Shown here: one piece after another, positions 24,324 through 38,600 of the stretch
Position numbering within the stretch: position 1 is the stretch's first letter
Layout of the letters: each line of letters opens with the position of its first letter
Assembly: GCF_021155765.1 (NCBI RefSeq)
Contig: NC_060108.1
Span: 25,197,025 to 25,261,024 of the forward strand
Length of the DNA: 64,000 nucleotides
Origin: Diprion similis
Taxonomy: Eukaryota > Arthropoda > Insecta > Hymenoptera > Diprionidae
Direction of reading: 5' to 3'
Notes under the pieces: model-generated
Seen by the model: only the letters and a program-made list of their open reading frames with translations
The model's database searches: none
What the model was told of the DNA's origin: nothing
Program-made: the position numbers and the translations under genes

Positions 24324-27300
24324 TATTGCATTCCTTGAAAATACATTATATTAATACTAACAATTATTATTAATTAAATAAGGCGTATGATTTTTTACAT
24401 TTCATACATAAATGTACATACAATAAAACATTTATGATGCTTTGGTTACATAATACAGGTTTCCTGCTGCGGTATTCCCCACGTTACACACATGCAAGAC
24501 GTACAACAATGAATGCACGAGTGAAGAAAAACCACAATTGACAGGCCGTTAATAAAACATATATCACGATACGTCGGGATGATTCTAAGATCTTTGTAAT
24601 TATCCTACAAACGAAACTATAATTTATTACTCTCGCTGCCTCAATAGTTAGCACTCTGTAATTCGGTTGATAAAGCAATCTTATATCAGACCATATCACC
24701 GGCAACATGAACTATTATCAAGACTATCAGCCTCTATAGCGTATGTTAAGATGCTTTCAAGATATATGATCTCGGATCGACAGCAACTAACCTAATCCGT
24801 GAGATTAACAATGCAATCTTCAAGTGTTCACCCAGATTTTAAATCTGGCTGATAGAACTTAGCTTGGTTCAGTATTTCCAGAAATAAAATAATCAATCCA
24901 TAAACACCTGCGGTTATCGTCAAAGTGTCAAAATTTCATGAAAGTGTAATTGATCTGTTGATATTTAGAATGCAAATCTTGAGACGATCCAGCAGAAGAA
25001 CATAAAGCGATTGTTAGGCAGTAACTATAAGACATTTCAACATATCAAAAAAATTTGTTCATTTAAAAAAATATTTGATTATCTTCTGGCGGTAAATATG
25101 CGTAGGTCGAACAGACTGTCGCTTATCTGTTAATTTTTATCGTGATTTTATTACGCCTTGATTGCACGACTGCCTTGACAGTGAGATGTGAAGTCCAGTT
25201 CTAGTAGAATAAATATAGCCCGGAAATAGTAGATTAGAAAAGTGTGGACCACTGAGTCTGCTTATCGAACCACCCAACAGCTATCATTCACACTACAAGA
25301 AGAATTATACTGTCTAAATTTTATTCGAATCGAGAGGAATATTTTCGAGTTACAAAGAGCACAATTCACTATTTGAGCAGTCCTTTACTTACGATATATT
25401 TTCTTGTGTCATCTGAACCAAACGAATTATTTATCGAATAATGCAAGTTGCTGAAAGCGAAATTTTCCTTCTAAGTTCAGATCTGAATACGATATTTGAT
25501 TGGTCGGAAAGCCTGATAACGAGGTGTTCATTTTTTGAATGCGTGAACCGTGACTCGGTTATCAGTCGTCGAAAACTGTTAACACCCTGGTGATTTTCGA
25601 TAAGGTACTTCACTCTCGGATTTTCAACGATCGTAACTCGGTCTGGATCAAAGCGTCGCAGATACGTGTGTAAGTGCACAGATCAAAACTCGTTTATCTA
25701 ATCGCAAGCTCTGGGGTCGGAATCTGTCTGCATGCCGCCCGTAGATTCTTCTAATGTATCAGACTGCGTGTATACGCATTCCAAGTCGTTATCAAACAGA
25801 GCTGTCTGTAGTTTTCCTGTTGAGCTTGACGACAAGTAACCCGTGGAATAAATTTTAACTACAGTAGTTCTATCAACGAGTAAAGTTCCTCCAAGAATGT
25901 ATATTTCGCAAATATTATACGAGCAAGTAAAATAATGACAATAATGCAAGCGGCCTTCGACCAGCGCAAATTGCTCGTGCTGGATCATTAGTTGATGATC
26001 ATTTACCGGATTTTTTGCTCGTAGAGAAGCCATTCGAAAATCGGCAGCAGATCGCCGGATGAAATTTTATTCATTCTACGAAAAGTCATGTGATCAAATG
26101 ATCAAGAATCAAGTAAAAACTAGTTCCGATTTGATTGAAAATTCTCTGTCGATTTTTTTTTTCTTCTTCTCTTTTTTAATGCTCACGCGATCGATCGAAG
26201 TTCGCAAATTTCGATTTAATTCTCAGTTTCGCGGACTTCTGATAGTCGGCAAATCAGTATTGCATATTTTAAAATCAATTGAAATGTACTGATTTTAGTA
26301 AAAAATGAAAATTCTTTGTCACACATCAGAGGATAACGCTTGGACAAATTATTTTCTAACGATGGTGAAAGAATTGCATTCATGTAAACCAATCATACGC
26401 ACGGTACTGCGGTGTAAAATAAATCCATTTGAACGAAACAGTGATTGCAACACGTCTTGTATTTGTATGAGCTTAAATACGTGTACAGGTATACGTATGT
26501 AGTATAAGAGATCGCCGTGCCAGGTACCCGAGCCGTGCAGTAAAAAGTCGAGAGTCTAAGGTTAAGAACTTTCAATTCGAGACATTTTCTAACTTGCTCG
26601 TCGAAAGGTACCGACTTATGCCTTCGGAGCAACTCGCATGGATCGCAATTTGAGAGGGAAAAGGATTTTTCAAAATAGAACATACGTAAGCGGTTCATCG
26701 AAAATATTTAAAACATTGGACAATTGTTGGAAAAGTATTTTTATAATATTCTCACTGATTTTTTCGTGGATCTACACACTTTTCTTTGCATAAGAATACT
26801 TATAAATACTTGTGAATTATTATATAATTATATACCTATAATACACGCTCTGATAAAAGAGTCAATTTGTATTTTACAGATATTTATAATCACCCCTTGT
26901 AAAATGTATAGGTAGATATACAAATGCCTAATCGACGGGTACAATAAACTTTTCTCCTTGCACTGACTCCCCACAAACTTTTACGATAAACACGTCTACA
27001 ATATTGTTTTTTCAATCATCAGCCTGCGGAAAGTCTCGCTGCTGCTTATCTTTTACAGTTTCACAGAGCAATTAAAATAAGCCCAACATTTTTATAACCG
27101 TTAGCATTTCTTTAACAAACGCGTCTCCTTAACACAGCGACAGCTTGTGTAAACTTACATGTAACGCTTGTCTGAAAATTACTATAATAAATACAAGAAT
27201 CGAGTGTTGAAAAAAAAAAATAATAATAATAAACGGATTTTTGGTTTATGGAAGAGGGAAAGGAAACACTTTCCGTGCCGCTGACGAAATCATTGAATAT

Positions 27301-27624
27301 TTCAAGAGTGGTTAGAGAATATTCTGTATACCTATGATATGTATACATTGATATAAATTATTTTTAACGCGTTGATACAACGCACGAATCGTAGAGATTA
27401 TAATATATGATACAAAAGTATCGAGGTTTGGTTGTGTATATAATAGACAGAAGATTAAAACTGCTTTAAAAAATTTCATCCAATTCACATTACCCTCTTC
27501 AGCTTGTATCGGTCTCGTGATATCGGTATTATGATTTGATTGTACCTATACGTACTGCTAATCGTACTTTTCAATCGCAAAATCAGATGATAATAATCGT
27601 CTCAAGTTTGCAAACATAAAGTAC

Positions 27625-27662
27625 GCACACACGTGTGTACACATGTGTGTATATACGTGGTG
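27625..27662. repeat. CA/GT microsatellite
   Basis: Imperfect run of alternating CA, CG and GT (cgcacacacgtgtgtacaca and on), which is nearly self-complementary. Confidence 0.6.
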
Positions 27663-28157
27663 ATTGACGAAATTCATTTATTTATTCTTATTTAGTTTTG
27701 ATGATAAATTAGTAATAAAGAATGATGAAAAAAATTATGGAGCAAATAAAAAAAAAAGAAATTAAAAACGAACAATAAAGCTTCTGAAAACTGGCACCGT
27801 GCAGTCTATCATAAAATGTTCGACGGGTTATTCGAATCGTTAAAGAAAATTGACGGTAAAATATGATAAGTAATTTAACAGCTGTTAGTCACAATATGTC
27901 TATCTATCTTATAATCAAATTGTTTTTAATCGAGTATTTTTCAGAAAAATTGTTGCCACTGGACAAATTAACGTTTTTCAATATCAAATTATAGAAAACA
28001 CCGTTAAATAACTTGATTTTTACAACAATGACCATCCGACTCGTCTCAATGCAGAATCTAGGCTTCAAAATGTGGTAGAAAAAATATAATTTCCATTCTT
28101 AGACACATTAAATATATCGTTCAGGTCTTCGATAACGACCTTAGTTTTCAGCTCCGA

Positions 28158-31100
28158 TCAAACTATATTGACGAAGTCATGTGGCCCCGGATCACTCGTG
28201 CCATTCGTGCACATATCCGTTGCGATAGACCTGTCATCCTCGTTTTTAAGCCTCCTGTCGCCCCTCCTTCGCCCCACAGGCGGCATTTTGAGCCTCAATG
28301 GTCTCCTTCGTTTTGCCGAATCTGATTTCCTGCAAAATAAAAAAGAAGAAAATGAAGAAAAGAAAAATACAACGATATCGAGAGATTAAATTTTTAGGCC
28401 GATTTTAATCTCCAATTCAATCGTACATCTCACGATGAGTTGGCTGAACGAAAAGACATACGGTGCAATTGTGGATTCGTAGGCTGTAGGTGAAAAGGTA
28501 TAAGCGAGAACTCACTGGTGTCTGCAATCAATGAAAATCCCCATTGAAAAGAGTCCGATCACAGCAATGATTACACCGATTACTATTACAATTATGCTGA
28601 CCATAGCATCTTCCTCCTCGGGTGTGAATGGCGGGTTCGTCGGGGACCAGGTAATCTCTGAGAGAATAAAATATTAATTCATTAACACAATCTGCTCTTC
28701 GGATCGTCGGCCAATCTGCGCCGCTACCACAGTTTATTATTCAACACATGTTAATGCTGCCGAGAGTGAGTGGTCTACACGTGTCTTGTTGGTAATTAAA
28801 ATGCTATCGCATTTCCCGATCGGATTGGCAACTTTAGCAACTCATCAATCAGGTGTTTTTAAAAAATCTAAGGCGATTTCGTGGTTGGTCGAAAGGTACA
28901 GTGCAAAAGTTGAATGGAAAACCGCGTGAATGAATTCTAGCGAAAGTACAACGATTTTTGTATTTTCCTTTTCTTTATCTTCTGCTTTTTTTTCTTTTAT
29001 TAATGCGGAAACAACAAAACAGTCTTTATCGGCACGTAGTGTATAGCTGAGGTCGTTTAGTACACGTTGCAGAAAAAATTCTTTATCTTCTTGTAGCATA
29101 ATAGCATTGAAACCTAACTCCCCATACGATAGAAGTTTATTTCATACACGAAAATAGAAACTTTTGCATAAAGTTAGTAACACGAAAAAAATCCTAACAA
29201 TATTTTCGCATGTGATCAACAATTATTTTTCATACATACTGACTATTTGACATCGTAGCACGGCGCATTACGGAATTACATTTTGTCCAGCGTGGATCGC
29301 ATTCATTAGTTATAATATTTTAATGAAATATGTCTTTCACAATACTGCCGCGTCTGCATAATCTAATGCGAATATTGTGCTCGTACGTGATGTGGAGTAA
29401 TTTAAAAAATTACACGCTTACTCATACGTAGTTATTGTGTTTAGTTTTATTGATAAAATCCGATTGGAATCTATCGGTATAATCTTGAAATTTCAGGAAT
29501 GTTCCTCAGCGGCAATTTCGTCTGTTTAAACGATAATGGTATGATTGAAACATTTTTTTTTTCTTCTTTTTCTCTTTCCTGTACTTCAAACAGCTATTTT
29601 TATAAATGACCAATAATTCCTGCCGGAACAAAGACGATAGGCTCACTTTAGTTATCAGTTACGAAAAGATGAGATTTATTATTGATAGTTTATAAATCAA
29701 AGTTTGCCATTAGCGAGTTTCATGAAGTTCTGCGATTGCGCAAATTTCCAGACATTCCGAACGTGGCAACTGTTCGATTGCCGAATTATCTCCTCCAGGC
29801 CGTACCTCGAAAAGATTCTCATCCACAATTTCCGCGTCGAGAGTTACCGCCTAGTTCGATAATTTTAGATTGCATATGACTGGGAGAATGCGGTTCGATT
29901 CTACAGAAATCAGTTCTACAGAGCAAACGTTCTACAGACTCGTTTCTGCAATAATATTTTTCTACGAAAAGATATTCGAGATTCACATCCAAAATAATCC
30001 TGCATGAATTGTTTCACGGAAGAATTATTCTACAGAATATTTTTCTACAAAACATTTTTGTACAGATCGTGTTTGAGACGACACACATTCAGAGCAGACG
30101 TCGAAACCATACGTTTAATCGTCAATTTCATACATTTTGATTTAATTAAATTTAATTTAATCTAATTTTATTTCAATTATTTGTAATGAATTTATATCTG
30201 AGTGTATGTGTTTGTGTGTGAATATGCTTTGTGACGAAGGGCAATGTGTTGGACGAGTGAAACTAGAAAACTATTCCGTAGAAAAATATTCTGTAGAACA
30301 ATTCTCCTGGAGAATAATTCATTCAGGATTTTATTCTGATGCGAATCTTAAATCCTTTCCGAAAATATTCTGTAGAAAAATATTTCTGTAGAACATGTGT
30401 TATAGAACATTTGCTCTGTAGAACTGATTTCTGTAAAATCGATCCTCCTTCAATTGAGTAGTGTTGGTGTAGACACGCAGGCTATAAATAATGAAGATAA
30501 TTTTAATTTCAGAAGGATTCAAGAGGCATGGACGAGAACGCAAAAAGGTTGAATTTATGAAGTAAAAATTGTTTACAAGTCTCACAGCGCTCAAACGACC
30601 AACTTTATGTCGTGAACACAAGGATCAGCGTCCAATTATATACGCTTACCTGGCGGATAAAATAACAGGGCTCGTTAAAAATTCGAGACACGTGATAAAC
30701 GTGCAATTAATTTTCTGATCTTGAGTATCATTATTCGAAATTATGCAGACATTTAATTACTAACCGCGATAACTTGTCTCTGGAGCTATACATATAAACC
30801 AGTTGCCTAATTCGGATCTGAACTGATATGCATAACGTAACGCGATGGCTCCTTCATGGAATAGAAGGAACTTCAAAATTCGATCAGCCGACGCAACATC
30901 CATTGACGTCACAGGGTGCACCATGCTTTCCGTCACGTACGCCTTCTGACGTGGCTGATGCGGCAGCTTGAATCACTGATTCGTACCTGATCGGTTCAAC
31001 AATCCGTGGTTATGCTGATTGGCAGGATTTGAAATTAGCGACAGTTCGATTTGGGCAAGTTGAGATAGATTCAGTCGGATTACAAGTTAAGAAGTTTACT

Positions 31101-32696
31101 CAAAAAAGGGTTCCATTCACAAACTATAGCCCAAATGAAAAAAAGTCTGATATATTCATGCTCCATAAAATGATAGGAAATATCAAGTTTGGAACTTTAA
31201 ACGGAACAGCCAACACTAACAAGTAAGCCTGAAGCATCGGCCACAGCCGTTAATGAATAGTAAAATTTTTTTTACTGTGGTGTTTGCGTCGAGTCGACTA
31301 GATTAGCTGCAATCACAGCTGACTTGTTTAACTAAATCTGCAGCGGATCCGATGTCCAGAAGCAACTTTATTTACCAACAAGAAGCAGTCTGGTCTCTGT
31401 GTTCGTTCACATGACCAGAAACCAAATGGGCGTCGAAATTTCCGACTGATTACAAGTGATAAACACTCTTCGTGTATAACTCTGCCTGCGCGTCACTATG
31501 GGATTAGGGATAGTATGTCGTTCGAATCAAAGTGAAAGTCAGATCGCGGTCTGTCGCTGATTAAAACCATGGTAATATCCGGTCGTAGCGGTGTACACAT
31601 CAGGTATAAACGTGGAATGCCCGTGTGAAAGGGTAACAAAACGAGCGGTGGGGAAAGGTTTTACAATTTTCCACCACGTGCAGTGCAGCCGCGGAGAAAC
31701 GTTGGTACGTTGGACTTGGATCGGTAATCCGAGAAGGTGGGCGTATTGTAACAAGAGTGTTGAATTTCACACGTGTAATTCTTCCGAGGAAAATTTTTGC
31801 CCGACAATTTCATTACGGCAGCTTTGCCCCGAAGTAAAAAACGCGTGTAGTTCAGTTCTGGATGCGAGAGGTATAATAGCCCCCATCCTGCACATGAGAT
31901 GGAAGAATGGAGTGTAGCCATTAGTCGCTAAAACCACACCGCATACGTTCAATTAAGTAGATTGCCGATCTGAACGTCGGCTGTTCTGCTCCACACAGTT
32001 ATCAACTCCGGAGTTTACTACAGAATGGAAATAGCCAGGAATTGCCAAAGCTCGCGATCATTAAGAGTCAGCTCGTGCCGAGGATTGTAGTTCGACAATG
32101 GTCGTGTGTTTTTCGTATGAAATATCAATCAGTGGAACCCATCGATCATCCTTCTGAATGTGACTATGAATTACCATCGGGTCTAAGGACTTTCGCAGAA
32201 CCAGTCAAGTAATTAAATCTGCGAACGGGATGACGACGCTTGAATCGGAATTGTCATTTCATACGCAAGGTTTGAAATCTGAACAGGAAGAACAGACTTT
32301 GCATGTCTCGAGTTTTCATCGAACATGATATTGCCATTAACCGCTCTTCTGGAAACCGATTAAGAGCTATACGATTTTAATTGTATAATATCCGGAACAA
32401 GGAAGTCGATTAATAAAATTACTGTGCTTTGCGCTACCCAGCCGTGACAAGGTGAATTTTTTACTTGAGGTTGATGTTGCTACCATTGTTGAAACACGTT
32501 ATGCGGTGTTCAACAGCACCGCATGTATCCAGTAAAACGTTATCTCGAGATAAATTACAACATTAGAAAACGATCATTTCAAATATCCCACAAAGAGGTT
32601 CAGTCAAAGAGTACATTAGACCGTTCGACGTCAAGACTCACCGTCATCGTTCCACGGGATCCCACCACTGGTCGTATTAGCTAGTTCAGCCTCCAT
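28158..32696 (-). CDS. Small single-pass membrane protein, 122 residues
   Basis: Three exons join in frame: 32696-32642 (MEAELANTTSGGIPWNDD), 28657-28516 and 28329-28158 (TGA stop). Phases agree (1, then 2), and all four splice sites are consensus (two GTGAGT donors; ctctcag and tttgcag acceptors). The start has A at -3 and G at +4. Residues 1-36 are short, acidic and Pro-rich with an N-glycosylation site (NTT at 7-9). A hydrophobic segment, AMVSIIVIVIGVIIAVIGLF and on, spans about 36-61. Then comes CRH and a strongly basic tail (KRRRPLRLKMPPVGRRRGDR), ending DFVNIV. The positive-inside rule puts the N terminus outside and the tail in the cytosol. There is no signal peptide. I do not recognise the family, so no function is proposed. 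The 4 kb first intron carries a foldback element. Confidence 0.72.
28658..32641 (-). other. Intron 1 of the small membrane protein gene
   Basis: Contains the foldback element and otherwise unassigned sequence. Overlapping open frames on both strands at 31539-31952 are Cys-rich in two frames but have no start, splice or domain support. A TGACGTCA (CRE-type) palindrome lies at 30904-30911. Confidence 0.45.
29892..30445. mobile_element. Foldback element with long inverted arms
   Basis: The left arm (29892-30055) and right arm (30271-30445) are imperfect reverse complements for about 165 to 175 bases, starting ATCAGTTCTACAGAGCAAA within the outer part. TTCTACAGAA-like words recur within each arm. 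The 215-base centre is AT-rich, with no transposase. It sits in intron 1 of the small membrane protein gene. The form suggests a non-autonomous DNA transposon of foldback type. Confidence 0.72.
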
Positions 32697-35600
32697 TATC
32701 AGTGCAAATCTTGTCCGATAAGAATATGTACGCTGGCGAAAACCAGGCGAGGTTAGCCACTCAATTCAATCACCGCGAACAGTCCGCAGTAACAACAACC
32801 CAGCGTCAAATGTTGCGGATCTCGAGCCTTACCGATCACTTGAACAAATCTGTTTCGTGCTCGATTATACGCTTCGCAGCAACTGAGACATGAACCGTCC
32901 GGTTTCTTGGCGTGAACTGACGGCCGCATGCACGATCGGTTTCGTTGTGGCTTTGGTATGCCATGGCAAAGCGAAACTGGGGAGGACAAAACTCCACGTT
33001 CTATACTACGATGCGCACACTGTCCAACGACATGCACGGGTTCTCTTCTTCGCCCTCCTGACCGCCTCCCTCTCAACCCTATAGACCGATTTAAATTCGA
33101 GTCTGGGCCTTACCCGACTGTACGTTGAGGTAGGGCCTCTCTGACCCTTGCCGAAGTCCTAAGGCTGACGGAACACCATATATGACCCGTATATGAACGG
33201 TCTGCTAACGGAAAAAGGGCCGTCCACTCTGGGGCCCATTCACCGTTCAGGTATCCGCAGTAAACGGAGCCTGGTACAGTCGTCACGAAAAATTACCACA
33301 CTCACACCAGTGTTCAGAGTGTGTTATTGTCCCGTTCGGTATCCCGTGACGTTGATTATTCGATGACTTATAATTGATTCTTTGAATAATTACCAGACGA
33401 CTCACGATTATATTCTTATCGCTGAATCTCGCAATGTCTGGATGCGGAGGATCGTGATTCTTCCTTTTCTTTCTACGTTTCTAATCTTGAGAAAGGAAAT
33501 AAGCGGCCTCATCGCCTTATTGAGTTGATCGGTTGCAAAGGTCATTGAAAGTTTTCTTTCTGTCTCGACACACACGTGGTGTCTCCATTATCTGTGGTGA
33601 TGTACCTATATGTACATTTAGTCACGAGTTATTGGAATAGAAGTCTCGGATAGTCAACGCTTGTTGTACATTTACATAATGGATGAATTATCTGAAACAC
33701 GTATCCGGGCGCGAAAGATTTCGTGGCAAATTTCAGATGCATTATCTAATAAATCAATAATCGATATATAACTGATTAACCAATCCAGACAGTAAAGAAG
33801 GTATAGTAAACATTTTCAATTTCATGATCTGCATAATCGGTGCGGTACATTATAGGTATACGATACCTTCGTGGAATAATCTCGAGTTTAATAAAAATGC
33901 GATAAGAAAGTTGCGGGATAGATTCGTCTACGATTAAATAACAACAATATTCTCTGTGTGTATCGGCCTTGGTGATTTTCTTTGGTAGACAGTTTTACAG
34001 AGCTACATCGAGATGGCCTAACTTGTGTTAATTTACGTAACACATTTTCGAGCAACATCAGCGGGCATCAAGCTGATGTTTAATGCCACTTTTTTTTATG
34101 GTCAGCGGACAATATTTGCACTACTGTACCTGTGATGTGCGTGTAAGGTAAGCGTAAGTTTATATATACGCAGGTCTGTATCGCGAAAAAAGTCTCTTCC
34201 TTAGTAGATTGGACATTGGCCTGCATGCGCGGATTATATACAAAGCTGTAATAATCAGATCCGAAAAACCTGTCCAATTACGTCGGAATTTATTTGAAGC
34301 AATAAATCGTAAGCCAAGGCGGGGGACTATTTATATGACAGTCTTGCTTATCAGATTATTGCCAACTGTAAAGTGACACTTCAAGTGTCTATCGAGGGGG
34401 TTATAATCTACCTCGTATGAATATATCATTAATGCAGGCTTTCGGGTGAACGAATTATTAACTGGTCCTTATCGGCGATTCTCGAATATCGTCTGCATAA
34501 AATAACGCAGTTTTCTGGAAAACGAGTGCAATGGTAGAACGTTCACAGAGATGACTAATAATCACAACAGCAGTTGGTACAATATTTTCCTCGTTAACAA
34601 TCGCAACAAATACACCTTATAAGGCATACTCTGTTTTCTGTTTATTCGATGCTGCCAGTGACGATATGTATCATCGACGTGGCGCTGCTCTCCAGAGATT
34701 CGAAAACACGTGACATACGTTATTAATTCAAAAAACTCACAAAACCGGGAAAACGAGAAATCGCTCGTCAATAAAACTATAACGAGGCTTTCGCAATCGA
34801 CTTCGGCTCCGACGTCTTCCTCCTAAACATCTTATCTGGTAGCTGAAACTAAACTAAGACTAAAAGTTTGGACAAGACGAATTTGCGATTATACAATCAA
34901 CAACCGTATAATAAACCCGTTTAATGGTTTGACTATTTTGCAAACGTGTTCAGGCCACAAACCACATTGCGACTTGCGGCAGATGGCTTGTGCGATTCTC
35001 ACGAAGTCCAATCAGCCTTTAAATATCCACTATCACCATACGTAACGAGACCTTCTGCGGGGAATTTATCAGGATGTGGACAATGCGGTACCGGGAGAAA
35101 CAGCGTCGCTTGATATCCGCCGATGATTGTTGGCCCAGCAGCATATCCCAGACGCGAGGTGATTGTCACGTTTGTTAGTTAAACAATCGTGTTCTTGATA
35201 TACGAGCGCGTGTGGAGCAGGTCGCTTCGTGTTTCTTCAACATCTCAATATGACACGTTGGATTGCACGTCGCTGCGATTAATCTGCCATTGGACACTGT
35301 GCGTTTCGGCGCTTGAATTAAATATGTTGAATGCGTGGCGCAAATTTGCATAATTCTTCTTATCGCGTCAACAATTGACTTTCCATATGGATTATATTGT
35401 TAATTCACTGACTGACCCAATTCAATTGTCCTTCTTGGACTTGAGCCTTGAGCCATTCGACCTTATGAGCTGTTATGCGAATCAGACTGTCAATTGCACT
35501 ATACCACTCTTGTAAAGGATAGCAGAAATTATTTCGGTTCAAAGTACCCGTTTTTACCGTATACACTTGGCACTCCACACGTCGTATTTGCTCGGTCTAC

Positions 35601-38600
35601 TTTTCGGAATGCAAATTTATTTTGCCTGAAAAAAAAGAGAACAGAAGATATATAACTCATGGAGCAGACTTGTTACAGCATAATTCAACTTCGCAACCAT
35701 GTTAAACTCATTTTATGCGAACGTGTAACTCGTTGTTTGTTCGAACATGAATGGACCGCGTTTAGTTCTAGAGTATAGCAATTAGTGATCTTGACCTAGG
35801 ATCTGGTGACGTGCACTTTGAATTCAAACGTGTTTATCCATCCATTAGGACCGCAATCACTCCACTGGACAGTGTATAATAGACAAAGTCATTCCTGCGA
35901 CATTTCCTAAATCCAATCACAAGTATTTCAAGTTGATTATATTTGCATCTGCAATTTGTTGGTAAGGGTTCAAACATATTCATCTTCGAGCAAAATAAAC
36001 AAATTTATATCCATACATAGATACATATATGCCAGATACATAATACAGCGAAGTTAAGAATAAATATATACAACTATTGATCAATTCTTAAAAATGGTCA
36101 CAGGTGTAAAAATATTGTAATAATAACAGCGGAATCGAATGTAATAATATCATTTGTTCAACTGCTACTAATAGGTAGTAATTATTGTGTTGATCATTTA
36201 GATACACGTACTTGTCAGTTGGGTTGCCTCTACTACAGGCGTAGTATTGTATTTGAAGTTGCCGCAAGTCAGGCGACTTTGCTATTCCCAGGACGACTAA
36301 CGGATTGCGTAACTGAACCGAGCGAAAACTTTACAAAAAATTCCATTCGGTATCCTTTCACTTCTTTTGTTACTCGTTTCCAAACAATAATCGTTCGGTT
36401 TTTGTTGAGGGTTTTTATTACAGCAAAATTTGTAATTTCTAACGTTTCGTGGTGGTTTTTAGATGAACCGACACTCAATAAGTAATTGTTGGGCGTCACA
36501 TAGGAGTTGCTATATACACTGACAAAGTCTAAATCGAAGTGAAGGTTGTGCATAAGTTATAGGTGATCGTAATTTCTTGACATTGAATTGAAATATCGTG
36601 AAGTCGTTTTGCCTCCGATTGTTTGGTGAAATTTTAAATATATTTAACATCGATTCCAAGCTTATGGTGTTTTCACAAGAATACGTTATACAAATTCATA
36701 ATACAAAATACGATGGAGCAATGGTGAAAAAATACAATTATACTGACGAAGCCTAACAAAATATTACACACATGGAAATGTGTAAATATAATAACAGTAA
36801 AATCGTGTGCAATGATGTGATTTATTGAACAACTCTTTATTTATGATTTATTGTACGTATCATTCGGAAAAAAATACTTATCAGCTAAGTTGCTTTTATT
36901 CCAGGTACAGTAATGGACACGTAGTTTAGGAATATCTTTATTTTTATTTCTGTTCTTCTGTTCAACTGAAATTTCAGTTTGGCATCAAAGCTGTGACTTC
37001 CGCGGCTAATGATTAAAGAAAATACTCTAATTTATATGACATCAGGTGGAATAAAGCAACACACAGTAGAGAGTAAATGAGTTTCCTTGTCCATAACTTG
37101 TGCTTTCTTATCTGCCTTGACTTCGGAGACAAAAGCACTTGTCACAGCTGAGGACTGGAAAAAAGTGTTCACTGTGTTGCAAATCACCTTCTGAAATGAC
37201 GAATCAATTTGCAATTGTGATCAGAGTGAGTATAGTGCCAGTAAAAGAACCTCGATAGTTATTACGTAAAACAAGCTGAATGATTTCTTTTCTATTTCCT
37301 TTTGCTCAAATGCTCACATTGAAGAGTGAAATATTTACGTTGAAGAGTTCGATCCGAGCATGGTGGCACCAAGTCGTGGCTTAATTTTCGAAGACTCAAG
37401 AAAAGGGCTGCATTACTAAAAAGGTAAGTAGACGATTGCAGACTCCATTGGGAGCTTCATTCGGCCGGTTACCTACAATTGATTTCAAATTTTGTCTGAT
37501 GATTCGAAAAGAGAACTGGAGTAATCTCCAAACTGACTTTAAAATGATTCTATTTTATAAAAGTGATGGCAATCAGCAAATAATATATTATTTCTTATTA
37601 CTATATTACTTCAAAAACTTCTGCGATCCAGTTAAATTTCTTTGTTTACCCGCAAAATACTTACCAGGTAACTGAATAACTGTCTGAAAATAATAAATTA
37701 AAAAGTCGGACTCAAAAATAGTAGACAAATTTGTGATGTGGGACCAGAATACTTCGTGCGTTGTATCAGAACGATACCATTTTCTAAAATACAAATCATC
37801 CCAGGAAAACATTCCTTGTCAGTGGAAACTTGCAGAATAAATTAACGTGCAGCTGATGAGTAAACGGCAAAATGAGTTGTCGCAAATAAACGGAGACTGC
37901 TTCCAATATACGAGTATAGGACAGGCATAAGCCTAAAAAAGATTGCAGTATTTTATCAATCGCCGTCTTAAGGTTTGTAATCCGGTTCGTAGCGGGTTAA
38001 CTCTCGAATTTCCTGCACGACGCAGCTGCTTTATTTGTCACCGCAAACGTGCCCTGAATCAAAAGTGTGATCTTCAATTCGCACAATGACAAGTAGTAAA
38101 ATCTTAGCATTGCTACTTTTCATAATATCGACCGATGATAACCGCTGTGCTTCTTGACCGACGAGAATGATAAATTCTTTTGATCCAAGCTGTTACCAAC
38201 TGTTCTCAGCAAGAATATCACCGCTGCGCATTCAGCTATATATAGCGTCAAACTTCGTATGCACTTCACCAAGAGAATCTGCATGTCACGCTATTGCTAC
38301 ATGCAGTACAAAGTGCAGCAATACGTATTTAACTTATTGTTCAGTTATAAATTCAGACATGATTACATACGGGTTTCGAAAACGTACTATACATGTATTA
38401 TGTCTGTATTTAAATTCCAATCAACTTGTCTATTACAATTTGATCGCAAATCGATTATTGCAGTTATCTCAGATCTCACGGTACCGGCAAAAGTATAATT
38501 TATGTTTTTGAGATCGATGTTCACAGTCGTTATTCGTTCATCAAGAGTAATGCTGGTTTATATTCCGGTACCATTATACGACAAATGCCTTAATACTTTT

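Larger units (their letters stand above)
23577..28157. other. Intergenic, no gene seen
   Basis: Starts with the CAD 3' UTR. The rest is AT-rich with scattered short open frames that have no domain or splice support. A GT/CA microsatellite lies at 27625-27662. Confidence 0.5.

Noticed and set aside
28168-28389. Plus-strand 73-codon frame
   Set aside because: Antisense of the last exon of the minus-strand membrane protein gene.
31539-31952. Cys-rich frames on both strands that might be a small secreted protein
   Set aside because: Both strands are open at once, no signal peptide is visible, and splice signals do not link them to other exons.
36219-36553. Overlapping frames of 88 and 94 codons on opposite strands
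   Set aside because: Likely chance openness in AT-rich DNA; no homology or splice evidence.
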